A DNA stretch of 64,000 nucleotides from Propionibacteriaceae bacterium UBA7704 (GTDB lineage Bacteria; Actinomycetota; Actinomycetes; Propionibacteriales; Propionibacteriaceae). The stretch covers positions 44,770 to 108,769 of the forward strand of contig DLGC01000005.1 in the NCBI GenBank assembly GCA_002482525.1, read 5' to 3'. Positions 45,728-54,987 of this stretch are shown piece after piece (the stretch's first letter is position 1; every line of letters starts with the position of its first letter). Position numbers and translations under genes: made by a program. A model generated the notes under the pieces. That model saw nothing but the letters and a program-made list of their open reading frames with translations. It ran no database searches and was not told where the DNA came from.

Positions 45728-46270
45728 ATGACCGCCGTGATCGCAGATTCCGTACGCCTGGCACTGCCCGCCGAAGCAGAGACCATCGCCGCCCTTCAAC
45801 GCCGGGCGTGGGTAGCACATCTGCCCGAACAGACTTCAAGCGGCATGCTCGCCGCCGTCGATCTGGCCGACATGACAAACAGTTGGTATGAGGCCATCGT
45901 GCGTCCGCCGTTGGCGCAGTATCGGGTGCTGGTGGCGTTGGGCAGCGAACGGATCACCGGCTTCGCCGCGATCGGGCCCAGTGACGATCCCGACGCCGAG
46001 GCCGGCAGCGATGCGTTGGTCGCCGAGTTCGTCGTGGATCCGGTGGCGCAGCACCAGGGCCACGGCTCGCGGCTGCTGAATGCGGTGGCCGACACTCTGC
46101 GTGCCGATGGCTTCAGTCGCGCCACCTGGTGGGTGCGCAGCACCGATGACGTACTGCTGAAGTTCCTGCGGGAGGCCGGCTGGGATGCCGATGGTGCTCA
46201 CACCGAGGTTGCCATGGACGCCGAGGGCCCGCGGCTGAGGCTGATCAGGCTGCACACCGGCCTGGTGTGA
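45728..46270 (+). CDS. GNAT-family N-acetyltransferase
   Basis: 180 residues from ATG 45728 (ATG 45719 also possible). RLALPAEAETIAALQRRAW is the usual N-terminal helix, and the acetyl-CoA loop is HQGHGSRLLNAVAD. The substrate is unknown. It is one of the few plus-strand genes in a long minus-strand stretch and is convergent with the LmeA-like gene at 4 bp. Confidence 0.85.
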   Translation: MTAVIADSVRLALPAEAETIAALQRRAWVAHLPEQTSSGMLAAVDLADMTNSWYEAIVRPPLAQYRVLVALGSERITGFAAIGPSDDPDAEAGSDALVAEFVVDPVAQHQGHGSRLLNAVADTLRADGFSRATWWVRSTDDVLLKFLREAGWDADGAHTEVAMDAEGPRLRLIRLHTGLV

Positions 46271-46273
46271 GGT

Positions 46274-46969
46274 TCAGCGCTGGATCGGCACCGTCATCGA
46301 ATCTGCCGCAAAGACGATGGTGACCTGATCAGCGTTTGGTTCGAAACCCACAAGGTTCAGGCCATAGGGCAAGGCGAGATCCAGCGGCTTCACCACGCTG
46401 TCCACCACCTGCTGAACCGCCGCGGACGGCAGGTCGAAGCCCACGATCGACACCTGAGGATCGGTGAGAGCAAGCGCGTGAGTGGCGGGGTCGACCTGGG
46501 GTACCGCAGACACCTCAGCGCTGAGTTCCGTGCCGAAGAGTGCCACCGAGTACTGCAGTTGCAGCCGGTTCTGCCCTCCAAAGGTGATGGGCAGGCCGAC
46601 GAGGCTGCTCAGGTCCTGATAGCTCATCGAAGCTCGGCCGCTGACCGCTTGTGCGGTGAGTGAGTCGGGCTCCGTAGTGACGGTTCCGGTGGTGAGTCGC
46701 AGGTCGGTCACGGTGACCTGGGTACCAGCGATTGTGGTCGGAAAGGACGCCACCTCCAGCGATGCCTGCGGAACTGATTTCGTCAGGTAGGACACTGAGA
46801 ACGGAAACCCGCCCAGCTGCACCGAGGTCGTCCCCTCCGCCGCTCCCAGGGCGGCAGCGACCTGAGCAGCGGCCTCACCCTCCTCCGCTGCACGAACACT
46901 GCTGTCGGCGATCCAGGCACCGCCCAGCAGTACTGCGACGATTACTACCGCGACGATGCCCTTGCGCAC
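46274..46969 (-). CDS. LmeA-like phospholipid-binding protein (DUF2993)
   Basis: 231 residues, GTG start. An N-terminal membrane anchor or signal (GIVAVVIVAVLLGGAWIAD) is followed by a DUF2993 domain with a VQLGGFPFSVSYLTKSVP block and a beta-rich tubular-lipid-binding-like pattern. In mycobacteria LmeA acts in lipomannan elongation; here a lipid role is inferred. It lies 1 bp after dapB. Confidence 0.85.
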   Translation of the reverse strand: MRKGIVAVVIVAVLLGGAWIADSSVRAAEEGEAAAQVAAALGAAEGTTSVQLGGFPFSVSYLTKSVPQASLEVASFPTTIAGTQVTVTDLRLTTGTVTTEPDSLTAQAVSGRASMSYQDLSSLVGLPITFGGQNRLQLQYSVALFGTELSAEVSAVPQVDPATHALALTDPQVSIVGFDLPSAAVQQVVDSVVKPLDLALPYGLNLVGFEPNADQVTIVFAADSMTVPIQR

Positions 46970-46970
46970 G

Positions 46971-47705
46971 TCACAGCCCTAGGAGACGATCAATTCCCAC
47001 GGTGAGGCCGGGCAGATCGGCAACCGACCGTACCGCAGCGAGCACGCCGGGCATGAAGCCGACTCGGTCCATCGAATCGTGGCGAATGGTGAGGGTCTCC
47101 CCCGGGCCACCCAGCAGCACCTCCTGATGGGCGATGAGGCCGCGCAGCCTCACTCCGTGAACGTGGATGCCGTCGACCTCGGCGCCACGCGCGCCCGCCA
47201 GGCCCGTGTTGGTGGCGTCCGGCACGTCACCCAGTCCGGCCGCTGCCCGGGCCGCAGCGATCCGCCTAGCGGTCGCCTGGGCGGTTCCAGACGGTGCGTC
47301 CACCTTGTTGGGGTGGTGCAATTCGATGATTTCGGCAGATTCGAAAAAGGCTGCGGCCTGTTCGGCGAAGTGCATCATCAGCACGGCACCGATGGAGAAA
47401 TTCGGCGCCACCAGGATGTTCACCCCTGGCTTGGCGTCCAACTGGTCGCGCAGACTCTGCAGGCGGTCCTCGCTGAAGCCAGTGGTGCCCACCACAGCAT
47501 GCACGCCGTGTTCGATGCACCAGGCGAGGTTGTCCATGACGACGCCCGGCACTGTGAAGTCGACCACCACGTCGGCCGCTTCGGCCGCCGCCTTGTCGTC
47601 CTCGGCATCCAAAGCCGCAACCAGTTCCAGATCCTGAGCTGCCTCAACAGCTCGGCACACCTCAGCGCCCATCCGTCCCTTGGCACCAAACACCGCTACC
47701 TGCAT
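46971..47705 (-). CDS. dapB: 4-hydroxy-tetrahydrodipicolinate reductase
   Basis: 244 residues from ATG 47705, where the NAD(P)-binding start MQVAVFGAKGRMG begins. The active-site block is ELHHPNKVDAPSGTAQATA with its catalytic His and Lys. It acts in lysine and peptidoglycan precursor synthesis. Its promoter region contains the left palindrome at 47756-47817. Confidence 0.96.
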   Translation of the reverse strand: MQVAVFGAKGRMGAEVCRAVEAAQDLELVAALDAEDDKAAAEAADVVVDFTVPGVVMDNLAWCIEHGVHAVVGTTGFSEDRLQSLRDQLDAKPGVNILVAPNFSIGAVLMMHFAEQAAAFFESAEIIELHHPNKVDAPSGTAQATARRIAAARAAAGLGDVPDATNTGLAGARGAEVDGIHVHGVRLRGLIAHQEVLLGGPGETLTIRHDSMDRVGFMPGVLAAVRSVADLPGLTVGIDRLLGL

Positions 47706-47755
47706 GGTCTCCCTTTCGTCTGCGCACATCCTAGAGTCCCCCACCCCGTCCCTCC

Positions 47756-47817
47756 TCGCTACACGTACGTCACGTTGCTACAGGTGCGGAGGTAGCAACG
47801 TGACGTATGTGTAGCGA
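47756..47817. repeat. 26-bp inverted repeat (left) beside the AbiEi-like gene
   Basis: Arms 47756-47781 and 47792-47817 match at 25 of 26 positions around a 10-nt loop. Each arm holds both TCGCTAC and TTGCTAC (or their complements), so the stem is itself internally repetitive. It lies 8 bp beyond the stop of the AbiEi-like gene and ~50 bp before dapB. The same design and much of the same sequence recur at 48803-48868. Confidence 0.9.
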
Positions 47818-47825
47818 CGTTGGGG

Positions 47826-48731
47826 TCAATGGTGCGGAGCGGACGCGAAGCCTGCGGTCAAGATCGATCGCAGACGGTCGGGGTGCCAGGCGTCGTGCCA
47901 ACTCCAGCGCGAAATCCAGAATCCGGCGCCACGGATTCGCTCTTCGCGGTGTTTCTCACGCATGACGGCGTCTTCGGGTCGCTCACCCGGACGCAGCAGG
48001 TCGGCGTATTTGAACTTGCCATCGCATTCTCCGACGAGGCGATGCCCTTCCCACCCGAAGTCGCAGGTGGCGACCAGCACGCCGTCGCGATAGACCGGGA
48101 ACTGCGTGATCGGCACCGGGAACCCGAGTCGGTGCATCTGCAGCCGGCTGATTGACTCCAGTGGTGATTGCGCCAGGGGGTCCACGAACGCCAACGCCCA
48201 GGCGGCACGTTTCGCCCCAGGCCATTTCCGCATCGAGGCCACAATTGCGCTGGCGAGCCCGAGATCGGCACCGGCTGCGGCCGCGGCATCGCAGGCAATG
48301 ACACCCCACTCCTGAGAACGGCCCCGAGCAAGATCGACCGCAGTCCGCTCCAGGCTCGTCACCGGGATGCCATCGACCACGGTGATCTCGGCATCATCAA
48401 GCCGGCAGCGCCTGAGGTGAAGGACAGGGCCGATGCGTCCATTGCCACCACCAGGACGGGTCGCCCACACCCGAGTCCAGGCATCGCCGGCAACCGGAAT
48501 CCCGTGGACCGCTGCGGCGGACGCGTGGCTCACCACACTGCCATCACTGATCTCGGGAAGTGTGGCTCGAATCAAGTCGAGGTGTCGCTGCCGTGCGTCT
48601 GCCACAGTGCTGCCGATGTAGCTACCCCGCCGAACCCGAACCAATTCGTCCGACTGGCGAGCCTTGCGCAGGTCATAGTGGGTCCATCCGTGGTCGGTAA
48701 CGAACTCCCGGGTCCGCCGCAATTCACTCAT
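47826..48731 (-). CDS. AbiEi-like winged-helix protein with DUF559-type nuclease-like C-terminus
   Basis: 301 residues. The N-terminal ~90 residues (THYDLRKARQSDELVRVRRG, SHASAAAVHGIPV) resemble the AbiEi antitoxin domain with its winged helix. Residues ~200-290 resemble a Vsr/DUF559-like PD-(D/E)XK fold: CDFGWEGHRLVGECDGK supplies Asp, Glu, Asp and Lys, with an RERIR-like helix after. Genes of this type are abundant in actinobacteria and usually lack an AbiEii toxin; none is adjacent here. Two related palindromes bracket the gene, suggesting it arrived or moves as a unit. Function unproven. Confidence 0.8.
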   Translation of the reverse strand: MSELRRTREFVTDHGWTHYDLRKARQSDELVRVRRGSYIGSTVADARQRHLDLIRATLPEISDGSVVSHASAAAVHGIPVAGDAWTRVWATRPGGGNGRIGPVLHLRRCRLDDAEITVVDGIPVTSLERTAVDLARGRSQEWGVIACDAAAAAGADLGLASAIVASMRKWPGAKRAAWALAFVDPLAQSPLESISRLQMHRLGFPVPITQFPVYRDGVLVATCDFGWEGHRLVGECDGKFKYADLLRPGERPEDAVMREKHREERIRGAGFWISRWSWHDAWHPDRLRSILTAGFASAPHH

Positions 48732-48802
48732 GCCTCACGTCATCGGCATGCTGGGCGTCCGCCGGTCACAATCCACACCCCCAAAAACGCGCCCCACTCC
48801 TT

Positions 48803-48868
48803 CCTCGCTACATCTAGGTCACGTTGCTACCGGTGCAGCTGTAGCAACTTCACCTGGGTGTAGCGAGG
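48803..48868. repeat. 28-bp inverted repeat (right) beside the AbiEi-like gene
   Basis: Arms 48803-48830 and 48841-48868 match at 24 of 28 positions with a 10-nt loop, the same loop length as the left copy. CCTCGCTACA, CACGTTGCTAC, GGTGC and GTAGCAAC are shared with the left copy in the same order. It lies 72 bp upstream of the AbiEi-like start. Confidence 0.88.
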
Positions 48869-48877
48869 TGGAGACGC

Positions 48878-48913
48878 GAAAGCCGGCGTCCCCCGCGGGG
48901 GGCGCCGGCTTTC
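48878..48913 (-). terminator. Strong hairpin downstream of pnp
   Basis: Two 17-nt arms (48878-48894 and 48897-48913) pair with one G-U type mismatch; AAAGCCGGCG begins the left arm. It is 10 nt past the pnp stop. No T-run follows. It is the likely end of the rpsO-pnp transcript. Confidence 0.7.
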
Positions 48914-48923
48914 GGGTAGTCGA

Positions 48924-51137
48924 TCAGGCTTCGGCAGGGGCCTCGGACTTGGCCTCTTCGTCGATCACGGGGATCAGCGACAGCTTGCCCTTGGGGTCGA
49001 TCTCGGCGATCTCGACCTGGATCTTCTGTCCAACGCTGACCACGTCTTCGACGTTCTCCACCCGAGCCCCGCCGACCAGGTCGCGCAGCTTGGTGATGTG
49101 GAGCAGGCCGTCCTTGCCGGGAAGCAAGGAGACGAAGGCGCCGAAGGGCATGATCTTCACCACGGTGCCCAGGTAACGCTCGCCCTTCTCCGGCATGGTC
49201 GGGTTGGCGATCGCGTTGATCAGGCTGCGGGCCGCCTCAGCGGACTCACCGTCTTCGGCACCGATGTAGATGGTGCCGTCATCCTCGATGGAGATGTTGG
49301 CGCCGGTGTCGTCCTGAATCTGGTTGATCATCTTGCCCTTGGGCCCGATCACCTCGCCGATCTTGTCGACCGGGATGTGCACGGTGATGATCCGCGGAGC
49401 GTAGGGGCTCATCTCATCGGGGGTGTCGATGGCCTCGGCCATGACGTCCAAGATGGCGTAGCGGGCCTCACGGGCCTGCAGCAGAGCACCGGCCAGCACG
49501 TCGGCGGGAATGCCGTCGAGCTTGGTGTCCAACTGCAACGCGGTGACGAAGTCCCGAGTACCGGCGACCTTGAAGTCCATGTCGCCCAGAGCATCCTCAG
49601 CACCCAGGATGTCGGTCAGCGCCACATACTTGGTCTCACCGTCGAGCTCCTCGCTCATCAGGCCCATGGCGATGCCGGCGACCGGGGAGCGCAGCGGCAC
49701 ACCGGCGTTCAGCAGCGCCAACGTGGACGCACACACCGAGCCCATGGACGTCGAACCGTTCGAGCCCAGCGCCTCGGAAACCTCGCGGATGGCGTAAGGG
49801 AACTCCTCGCGGCTGGGCAGCACCGGCAGCAACGCCCGCTCAGCCAGTGCACCGTGGCCGATTTCGCGGCGCTTGGGCGAACCGACTCGGCCGGTCTCAC
49901 CGGTGGAGTAGGGCGGGAAGTTGTAGTTGTGCATGTAGCGCTTGGTGGTTTCCGGAGACAGCGTGTCGAGCTTCTGCTCCATGTCCAGCATGTTCAGCGT
50001 GGAGACGCCCAGAATCTGGGTCTCGCCGCGCTGGAACAGCGCCGAACCGTGCACCCGCGGCAGCACGCCGACCTCGGCCGACAGGGTGCGGATGTCCCGC
50101 AGCCCACGACCGTCGATACGAACCTGCTCGGTGAGGGTGCGGTGACGCACGATCTTCTTGGTCAAGGCCTTGAAAGCACCGCTGATCTCGTTCTCGCGAC
50201 CCTCGAACCGGGCATCCAGCTCAGCGTGGATCGCTTCCTTCAAGGCATCGGTGGCCTCATCGCGCTCCTGCTTGCCGGCGATGCTCATGACCTCGGCCAG
50301 ACGCGCCGAACCGGTCGCCTCGACAGCTTCGTAGACATCGGGCTGGTAATCCAGGAAGACCGGGAACTCCGAGACCGGCTTGGGCAGCATCGCGGCCAAC
50401 TCGGCCTGTGCGTCGCACAGCGCCTTGAGGAACGGCTTGGCGGCCTCCAGCCCCTGCGCGACGATCTCCTCGCTGGGCGCGGTACGACCGGAACGCACCA
50501 GATCCCAGGTGACCTCGGTGGATTCGGCCTCGACCATCATGATGGCCACATCACCGTCAGGCAGCACCCGACCGGCGATCGCCATTTCGAAGGTCGCCTG
50601 TTCGGACTGCTCCACGGTCGGGAAGCCGACCCACTGGTCACCGATCAGAGCGACCCGCACGCCGCCGACAGGGCCGGAGAAGGGCAGGCCCGCCAATGTG
50701 GTGGACGCCGAGCCGGCGTTGATGGCCAGCACGTCGTAGCGGACGTTGGGGTTCAGGGCCATCACGGTGATGACGACCTGAACCTCGTTGCGCAGTCCCT
50801 TGATGAAGCAGGGACGCAGCGGACGGTCGGTCAGGCGGGCAGCCAGGATGGCGCCTTCGGAGGGCCGACCCTCACGACGGAAGAAGGAACCGGGGATGCG
50901 GCCCGCGGCGTACATCCGCTCCTCCACATCGACAGTCAGCGGGAAGAAGTCGATCGCGTCGCGCGGGTTCTTCTGCGCGGTGGTGGCGGACAGCAACATG
51001 GTGTCGCCGTCAAGGTAGACAGCAGCGCTGCCGTTGGCTTGCTTGGCGAGCAGGCCGGATTCGAAGCGAACCACGTGCTTGCCCAGAGCGCCGTTGTCAA
51101 TCACGGCCTCGGTGTAACGAAGGTCAGGACCTTCCAT
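48924..51137 (-). CDS. pnp: Polyribonucleotide nucleotidyltransferase
   Basis: 737 residues from ATG 51137 (AAAGGAAA ahead); MEGPDLRYTEAVIDNG is the expected start. Two RNase PH-like cores are followed by the KH domain (VDKIGEVIGPKGKMINQI) and an S1 domain (GTVVKIMPFGAFVSLLPG). FFRREGRPSEGAIL and GSNGSTSMGSVCAS are family blocks. It degrades RNA phosphorolytically. Order rpsO-pnp is conserved. Confidence 0.97.
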   Translation of the reverse strand: MEGPDLRYTEAVIDNGALGKHVVRFESGLLAKQANGSAAVYLDGDTMLLSATTAQKNPRDAIDFFPLTVDVEERMYAAGRIPGSFFRREGRPSEGAILAARLTDRPLRPCFIKGLRNEVQVVITVMALNPNVRYDVLAINAGSASTTLAGLPFSGPVGGVRVALIGDQWVGFPTVEQSEQATFEMAIAGRVLPDGDVAIMMVEAESTEVTWDLVRSGRTAPSEEIVAQGLEAAKPFLKALCDAQAELAAMLPKPVSEFPVFLDYQPDVYEAVEATGSARLAEVMSIAGKQERDEATDALKEAIHAELDARFEGRENEISGAFKALTKKIVRHRTLTEQVRIDGRGLRDIRTLSAEVGVLPRVHGSALFQRGETQILGVSTLNMLDMEQKLDTLSPETTKRYMHNYNFPPYSTGETGRVGSPKRREIGHGALAERALLPVLPSREEFPYAIREVSEALGSNGSTSMGSVCASTLALLNAGVPLRSPVAGIAMGLMSEELDGETKYVALTDILGAEDALGDMDFKVAGTRDFVTALQLDTKLDGIPADVLAGALLQAREARYAILDVMAEAIDTPDEMSPYAPRIITVHIPVDKIGEVIGPKGKMINQIQDDTGANISIEDDGTIYIGAEDGESAEAARSLINAIANPTMPEKGERYLGTVVKIMPFGAFVSLLPGKDGLLHITKLRDLVGGARVENVEDVVSVGQKIQVEIAEIDPKGKLSLIPVIDEEAKSEAPAEA

Positions 51138-51288
51138 AGGGGTTTCCTTTCGGGTTGGCCTGGGTTCGGGCCCCCGTCCGGTCTTCGATCGAGGCTCGCG
51201 GGGAGTGCGTACGCACCTCCCGAAAGTCACTACCGAGGACCAAAACGGCTACCGGCCCCAGGCTCGGTTTTGAGTTGTTATGCGCGTC

Positions 51289-51320
51289 AAGCCGGTGACG
51301 GAACGTTCCGTCACCGGCTT
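51289..51320 (-). terminator. Perfect 32-bp palindrome between rpsO and pnp
   Basis: Each 16-nt half starts AAGCCGGTGACGG, and the halves meet without a loop at 51304/51305. It begins 17 nt after the rpsO stop. In other bacteria this interval holds the rpsO attenuator and an RNase III-cut hairpin that controls pnp; either role fits the position. There is no strong T-run. Confidence 0.65.
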
Positions 51321-51336
51321 GGCGGTCAAGATTGGG

Positions 51337-51600
51337 TCACCGACGCAGGCCGAGGCGCGCGATCAGTGAGCGGTAATGCTCAACATCGTTCTTTGCGACG
51401 TAGTTGAGCAGGCGGCGGCGCTGGCCGACCATGAGCATCAGACCACGGCGACTGTGATGGTCGCCCTTGTGGGTCTTCAGATGTTCGGTCAGGTGCGAGA
51501 TCCGCTTGGTGAGCAGCGCGATCTGGACATCCGGCGATCCGGTGTCCCCCGGGGTCAACGCGTACTCTTCGATGATCTTCTTCTTGGTGTCAGCATCCAT
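51337..51600 (-). CDS. rpsO: 30S ribosomal protein S15
   Basis: 87 residues (usual 88-89). TGSPDVQIALLTKRISHLTE and HHSRRGLMLMVGQRRRLLNY are the S15 signatures. It binds 16S rRNA and, in some bacteria, its own mRNA. GGAGAG lies about 12 nt before the ATG. It precedes pnp. Confidence 0.97.
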   Translation of the reverse strand: MDADTKKKIIEEYALTPGDTGSPDVQIALLTKRISHLTEHLKTHKGDHHSRRGLMLMVGQRRRLLNYVAKNDVEHYRSLIARLGLRR

Positions 51601-51903
51601 CGGGTTGGCTGCTCTCCTTTCGACTTCCGTTGCGCGGCGCTACCCCACCATGTGGCACGACTTCGGATTGGTACGAGATCGCTGGGCAGCACTTAGGCAT
51701 CCGCGGCCGTCTTGACGGCGCCAGAAGTCTAGCTGTATGGGGTGCTCCGCGGCGAATCGGGCGCGGTGAAGGCACCATTTGCGCCGACATCCTCACATAT
51801 CCGCGCCTTAGTGGACGACATGGTGAGACGAGGCGTACAACCCGACTAAGGTACCTTCCCGGCGGACTTTGCCATCCCGGATCCACTGGAAGGACTTTTG
51901 CTG
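51601..51903. other. 303-bp divergent promoter region between rpsO and pntA
   Basis: No gene is seen. It must hold divergent promoters for rpsO (minus) and pntA (plus). GGAAGG lies about 10 nt before the pntA ATG, and AAAGGAGAG before rpsO. I cannot place -10/-35 elements with confidence. Confidence 0.6.
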
Positions 51904-53463
51904 ATGCAAATCGGGATTCCCCTAGAGACTCTCAAGGGGGAGACGCGCGTCGCGGCTACCCCCAAAACAGTCGCCCAACTCATCAAACTCGGACACAGCG
52001 TGATCGTCGAGGAAGGGGCGGGAGCCAAATCCTCTTACCCCGACGCCGATTACGAGGCAGCCGGCGCCACGATCGGCGACCGGGCCCAAACGTGGGGTGC
52101 CCCGATCGTCGCGAAGATCAATGCTCCGAATACCCGCGAAATCAGCCAGCTCAGCAAGGGAACGATGCTGATTTCGCTGTTGGCACCCGGGCGTAGCCCC
52201 GAGTTGCTGGAGAAGCTCAACAAGCGAGGCGTGACTGCCCTGGCCATGGACGCGGTGCCGCGTATCTCTCGTGCCCAGGCGTTGGACGTCCTCTCCTCTA
52301 TGGCGAACATCGCCGGCTATCGCGCTGTTGTGGAAGCCGCCAACGAGTTCGGCTCCTTCTTCACCGGCCAAGTGACCGCAGCAGGCAAGGTTCCGCCAGC
52401 CAAGGTGTTCGTCTCCGGAGCCGGTGTGGCCGGCCTGGCGGCGATCGGCACCGCCAAGTCTCTGGGCGCCATCGTTCGAGCCACCGACCTACGTGCCGAG
52501 GTAGCCGAGCAGGTTCAGTCGATGGGCGGCGAGTTCGTCGCTGTCCAGGCCGAACAACAGCAGTCCAGTGACGGCTACGCCAAAGAGGCCAGCGAGGCCT
52601 ACAACGAAGCGGCCGCCCAGATGTATGCCGACCAGTGCAAGGACGTCGACATCATCATCACCACCGCGCTGATCCCGGGACGCCCCGCGCCCCGGCTGAT
52701 CACTGCGGAGATGGTCGCGACCATGAAGCCCGGATCGGTCATCGTCGACATGGCGGCCTCCAATGGCGGCAATGTCGAAGGTTCGGTCGCCGACAAGATG
52801 GTCGTCACCGAAAACGGTGTGAAGATCATCGGCTACACCGATCTGCCCGGACGTCTGCCCACGCAGGCCTCGCAGCTGTACGGCACCAATGTGGTGAACC
52901 TGTTCAAGCTGCTTACCCCGAACAAGGACGGCGAAGTCGAACTCAATTTCGACGATGTCGTGCTGCGTGGAGTGACGGTCACCAAGGACAACGAGATTCT
53001 GTGGCCGCCGCCACCGGTTCAGGTTTCGGCAGCCCCGAAGGCTGCTGAAGCTGCGGTCGTCGAGGTCGAGGATCCCGAGGTCAAAGCCGCCCGCGAGGCG
53101 GCCCAGGCCAAGGCTTCGGCACGAAATCGGCTCATCATGTCGGCCATTGCGGCGGTCTTGGTGGTGCTCGCAGTCACCTTCTCCCCGGCCAGCTTCGTGG
53201 GTGCGTTCACCGTCTTCGCCTTGGCTGTGGTGGTCGGCTTCTATGTGATCAGCGGCGTCTCGCACTCACTGCACACGCCACTGATGGCTCAGACCAACGC
53301 CATCTCGGGCATCATCCTGGTCGGTGCGGTGCTGCAGCTGGGATCGACCGACATTGCCGTATTGGTGATGTCGTTCATCGCGGCGACCATCGCTTCGATC
53401 AACATCTTCGGTGGCTTCCTGGTGTCCTACCGAATGCTCAGCATGTTCAGGAAGGAGGCCTGA
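51904..53463 (+). CDS. pntA: NAD(P) transhydrogenase subunit alpha
   Basis: 519 residues from ATG 51904 (TTG 51898 is less likely, only 4 nt from GGAAGG). The N-terminal alanine-dehydrogenase-like NAD-binding domain has MQIGIPLETLKGETRVA and VSGAGVAGLAAIGTAKSLG. The C-terminal ~130 residues contain about four membrane helices. Together with PntB it uses the proton gradient to reduce NADP+ with NADH. A Pro/Ala/Glu-rich linker joins the parts. Confidence 0.96.
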   Translation: MQIGIPLETLKGETRVAATPKTVAQLIKLGHSVIVEEGAGAKSSYPDADYEAAGATIGDRAQTWGAPIVAKINAPNTREISQLSKGTMLISLLAPGRSPELLEKLNKRGVTALAMDAVPRISRAQALDVLSSMANIAGYRAVVEAANEFGSFFTGQVTAAGKVPPAKVFVSGAGVAGLAAIGTAKSLGAIVRATDLRAEVAEQVQSMGGEFVAVQAEQQQSSDGYAKEASEAYNEAAAQMYADQCKDVDIIITTALIPGRPAPRLITAEMVATMKPGSVIVDMAASNGGNVEGSVADKMVVTENGVKIIGYTDLPGRLPTQASQLYGTNVVNLFKLLTPNKDGEVELNFDDVVLRGVTVTKDNEILWPPPPVQVSAAPKAAEAAVVEVEDPEVKAAREAAQAKASARNRLIMSAIAAVLVVLAVTFSPASFVGAFTVFALAVVVGFYVISGVSHSLHTPLMAQTNAISGIILVGAVLQLGSTDIAVLVMSFIAATIASINIFGGFLVSYRMLSMFRKEA

Positions 53464-53464
53464 G

Positions 53465-54973
53465 ATGGGACTCAGTGTTGAACAAATCGATCAACTGTTC
53501 AAAGGCCTGTACATCGTTGCCGGCATCCTGTTCATTCTGTCGCTAGCCGGACTGTCGAAGCAGACCACGGCCCGTATGGGCAACATCGCCGGCATGATCG
53601 GTATGGTGCTCGCACTGGCTGCGGTCATCGCTGCGTCGGTCTACGAATCGTGGGCGGTTCACCAGCCCGGGATTCCTGCCGAACTCGCCGCTACCCGCTG
53701 GTCTCCGGAAATCACCTTGGCGCTGATCATCGGCGCATTGCTCATCGGCGCCCTCATCGGCACCCCGGTGGCACGCAAGGTCGAAATGACACAGATGCCC
53801 GAACTGATCGCCATGTTCCACTCCTTCGTGGGTATGGCCGCAGTTCTGGTGGGCTTCAACTCCTTCGCGGTCCCGCCGGCCGGTGAAGGTTCTGACGCTC
53901 TCACCGTCCACTTGGTGGAGGTTGCTCTGGGGGTGCTGATCGGTGCCTACACCTTCACCGGTTCGGTGATCGCCTACCTGAAGCTGTCGGCGAAGATGAA
54001 GTCAGCCCCGCTGACGCTGCCCGGACGCAATGTCCTCAACCTGGTTGGCTTCATCGTGTTCTTCGCCCTCATGATCTGGTTCACCGTCGCGGGCGTCGAT
54101 CCGATGACTCACGCACCCACCGCGTTGGGCTGGGTCTTGATCATCGCGATTGCCGTCATCGGCTTTGCCCTCGGCTTCCACATGGTGGCAGCCATCGGCG
54201 GCGGCGACATGCCTGTCGTGGTCTCGATGCTGAACTCCTACTCCGGATGGGCGGCAGCAGCGGCCGGCTTCATGCTGGGCAACAACCTGCTGATCATCAC
54301 CGGTTCGTTGGTGGGCTCCTCGGGTGCCATCCTGAGCTACATCATGTGTCGGGCCATGAACCGCTCGTTCATCTCGGTGATCCTGGGTGGCTTCGGCGTC
54401 GACACCGGCACGGTGGCAGCCTCCGATGAGGAGCAGGGCGAGCACCGCGAGATCGACGCAGCCGGCGCAGCCGACATGCTGATGAACGCCAAGAGCGTCA
54501 TCATCACCCCCGGCTACGGCATGGCTGTCGCCAAGGCCCAGTACCCGGTGGCCGAGATCACCAGCAAGTTGCGTGCCCAAGGCATCAACGTCCGCTTCGG
54601 GGTTCACCCGGTGGCCGGACGCCTGCCCGGGCACATGAACGTGCTGCTGGCCGAGGCGAATGTCCCCTACGACATCGTTCTGGAAATGGACGAGATCAAC
54701 GAGGACTTCGACGACACCGATGTGGTGCTGGTCATCGGTGCCAACGACACCGTGAACCCGGCTGCGCTGGACGACCCCAACTCCCCCATCGCCGGTATGC
54801 CGGTGCTGGAGGTTTGGAAGGCCGCCAATGTGATCGTGTTCAAGCGGTCGATGGCCACCGGCTACGCCGGCGTGCAGAATCCCCTGTTCTTCAAGGAGAA
54901 CACCCAGATGCTGTTCGGCGATGCCAAGCAGCGGGTCGAGGACATTCTGCAGTCGCTGTCAGTTCCTGCCTGA
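53465..54973 (+). CDS. pntB: NAD(P) transhydrogenase subunit beta
   Basis: 502 residues from ATG 53465, 1 bp after the pntA stop, with GGAGG ahead. About eight to nine membrane helices lead into the NADP-binding domain: SVIITPGYGMAVAKAQYP, GVHPVAGRLPGHMNVLLAEA, VIGANDTVNPAA and KRSMATGYAGVQNPLF. It completes the proton-translocating transhydrogenase. Confidence 0.97.
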   Translation: MGLSVEQIDQLFKGLYIVAGILFILSLAGLSKQTTARMGNIAGMIGMVLALAAVIAASVYESWAVHQPGIPAELAATRWSPEITLALIIGALLIGALIGTPVARKVEMTQMPELIAMFHSFVGMAAVLVGFNSFAVPPAGEGSDALTVHLVEVALGVLIGAYTFTGSVIAYLKLSAKMKSAPLTLPGRNVLNLVGFIVFFALMIWFTVAGVDPMTHAPTALGWVLIIAIAVIGFALGFHMVAAIGGGDMPVVVSMLNSYSGWAAAAAGFMLGNNLLIITGSLVGSSGAILSYIMCRAMNRSFISVILGGFGVDTGTVAASDEEQGEHREIDAAGAADMLMNAKSVIITPGYGMAVAKAQYPVAEITSKLRAQGINVRFGVHPVAGRLPGHMNVLLAEANVPYDIVLEMDEINEDFDDTDVVLVIGANDTVNPAALDDPNSPIAGMPVLEVWKAANVIVFKRSMATGYAGVQNPLFFKENTQMLFGDAKQRVEDILQSLSVPA

Positions 54974-54987
54974 TCCCTATTGCGGAC

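Noticed and set aside
47826..48731. Complete AbiE toxin-antitoxin system
   Set aside because: No AbiEii-type nucleotidyltransferase toxin gene is adjacent; neighbours are dapB and pnp.
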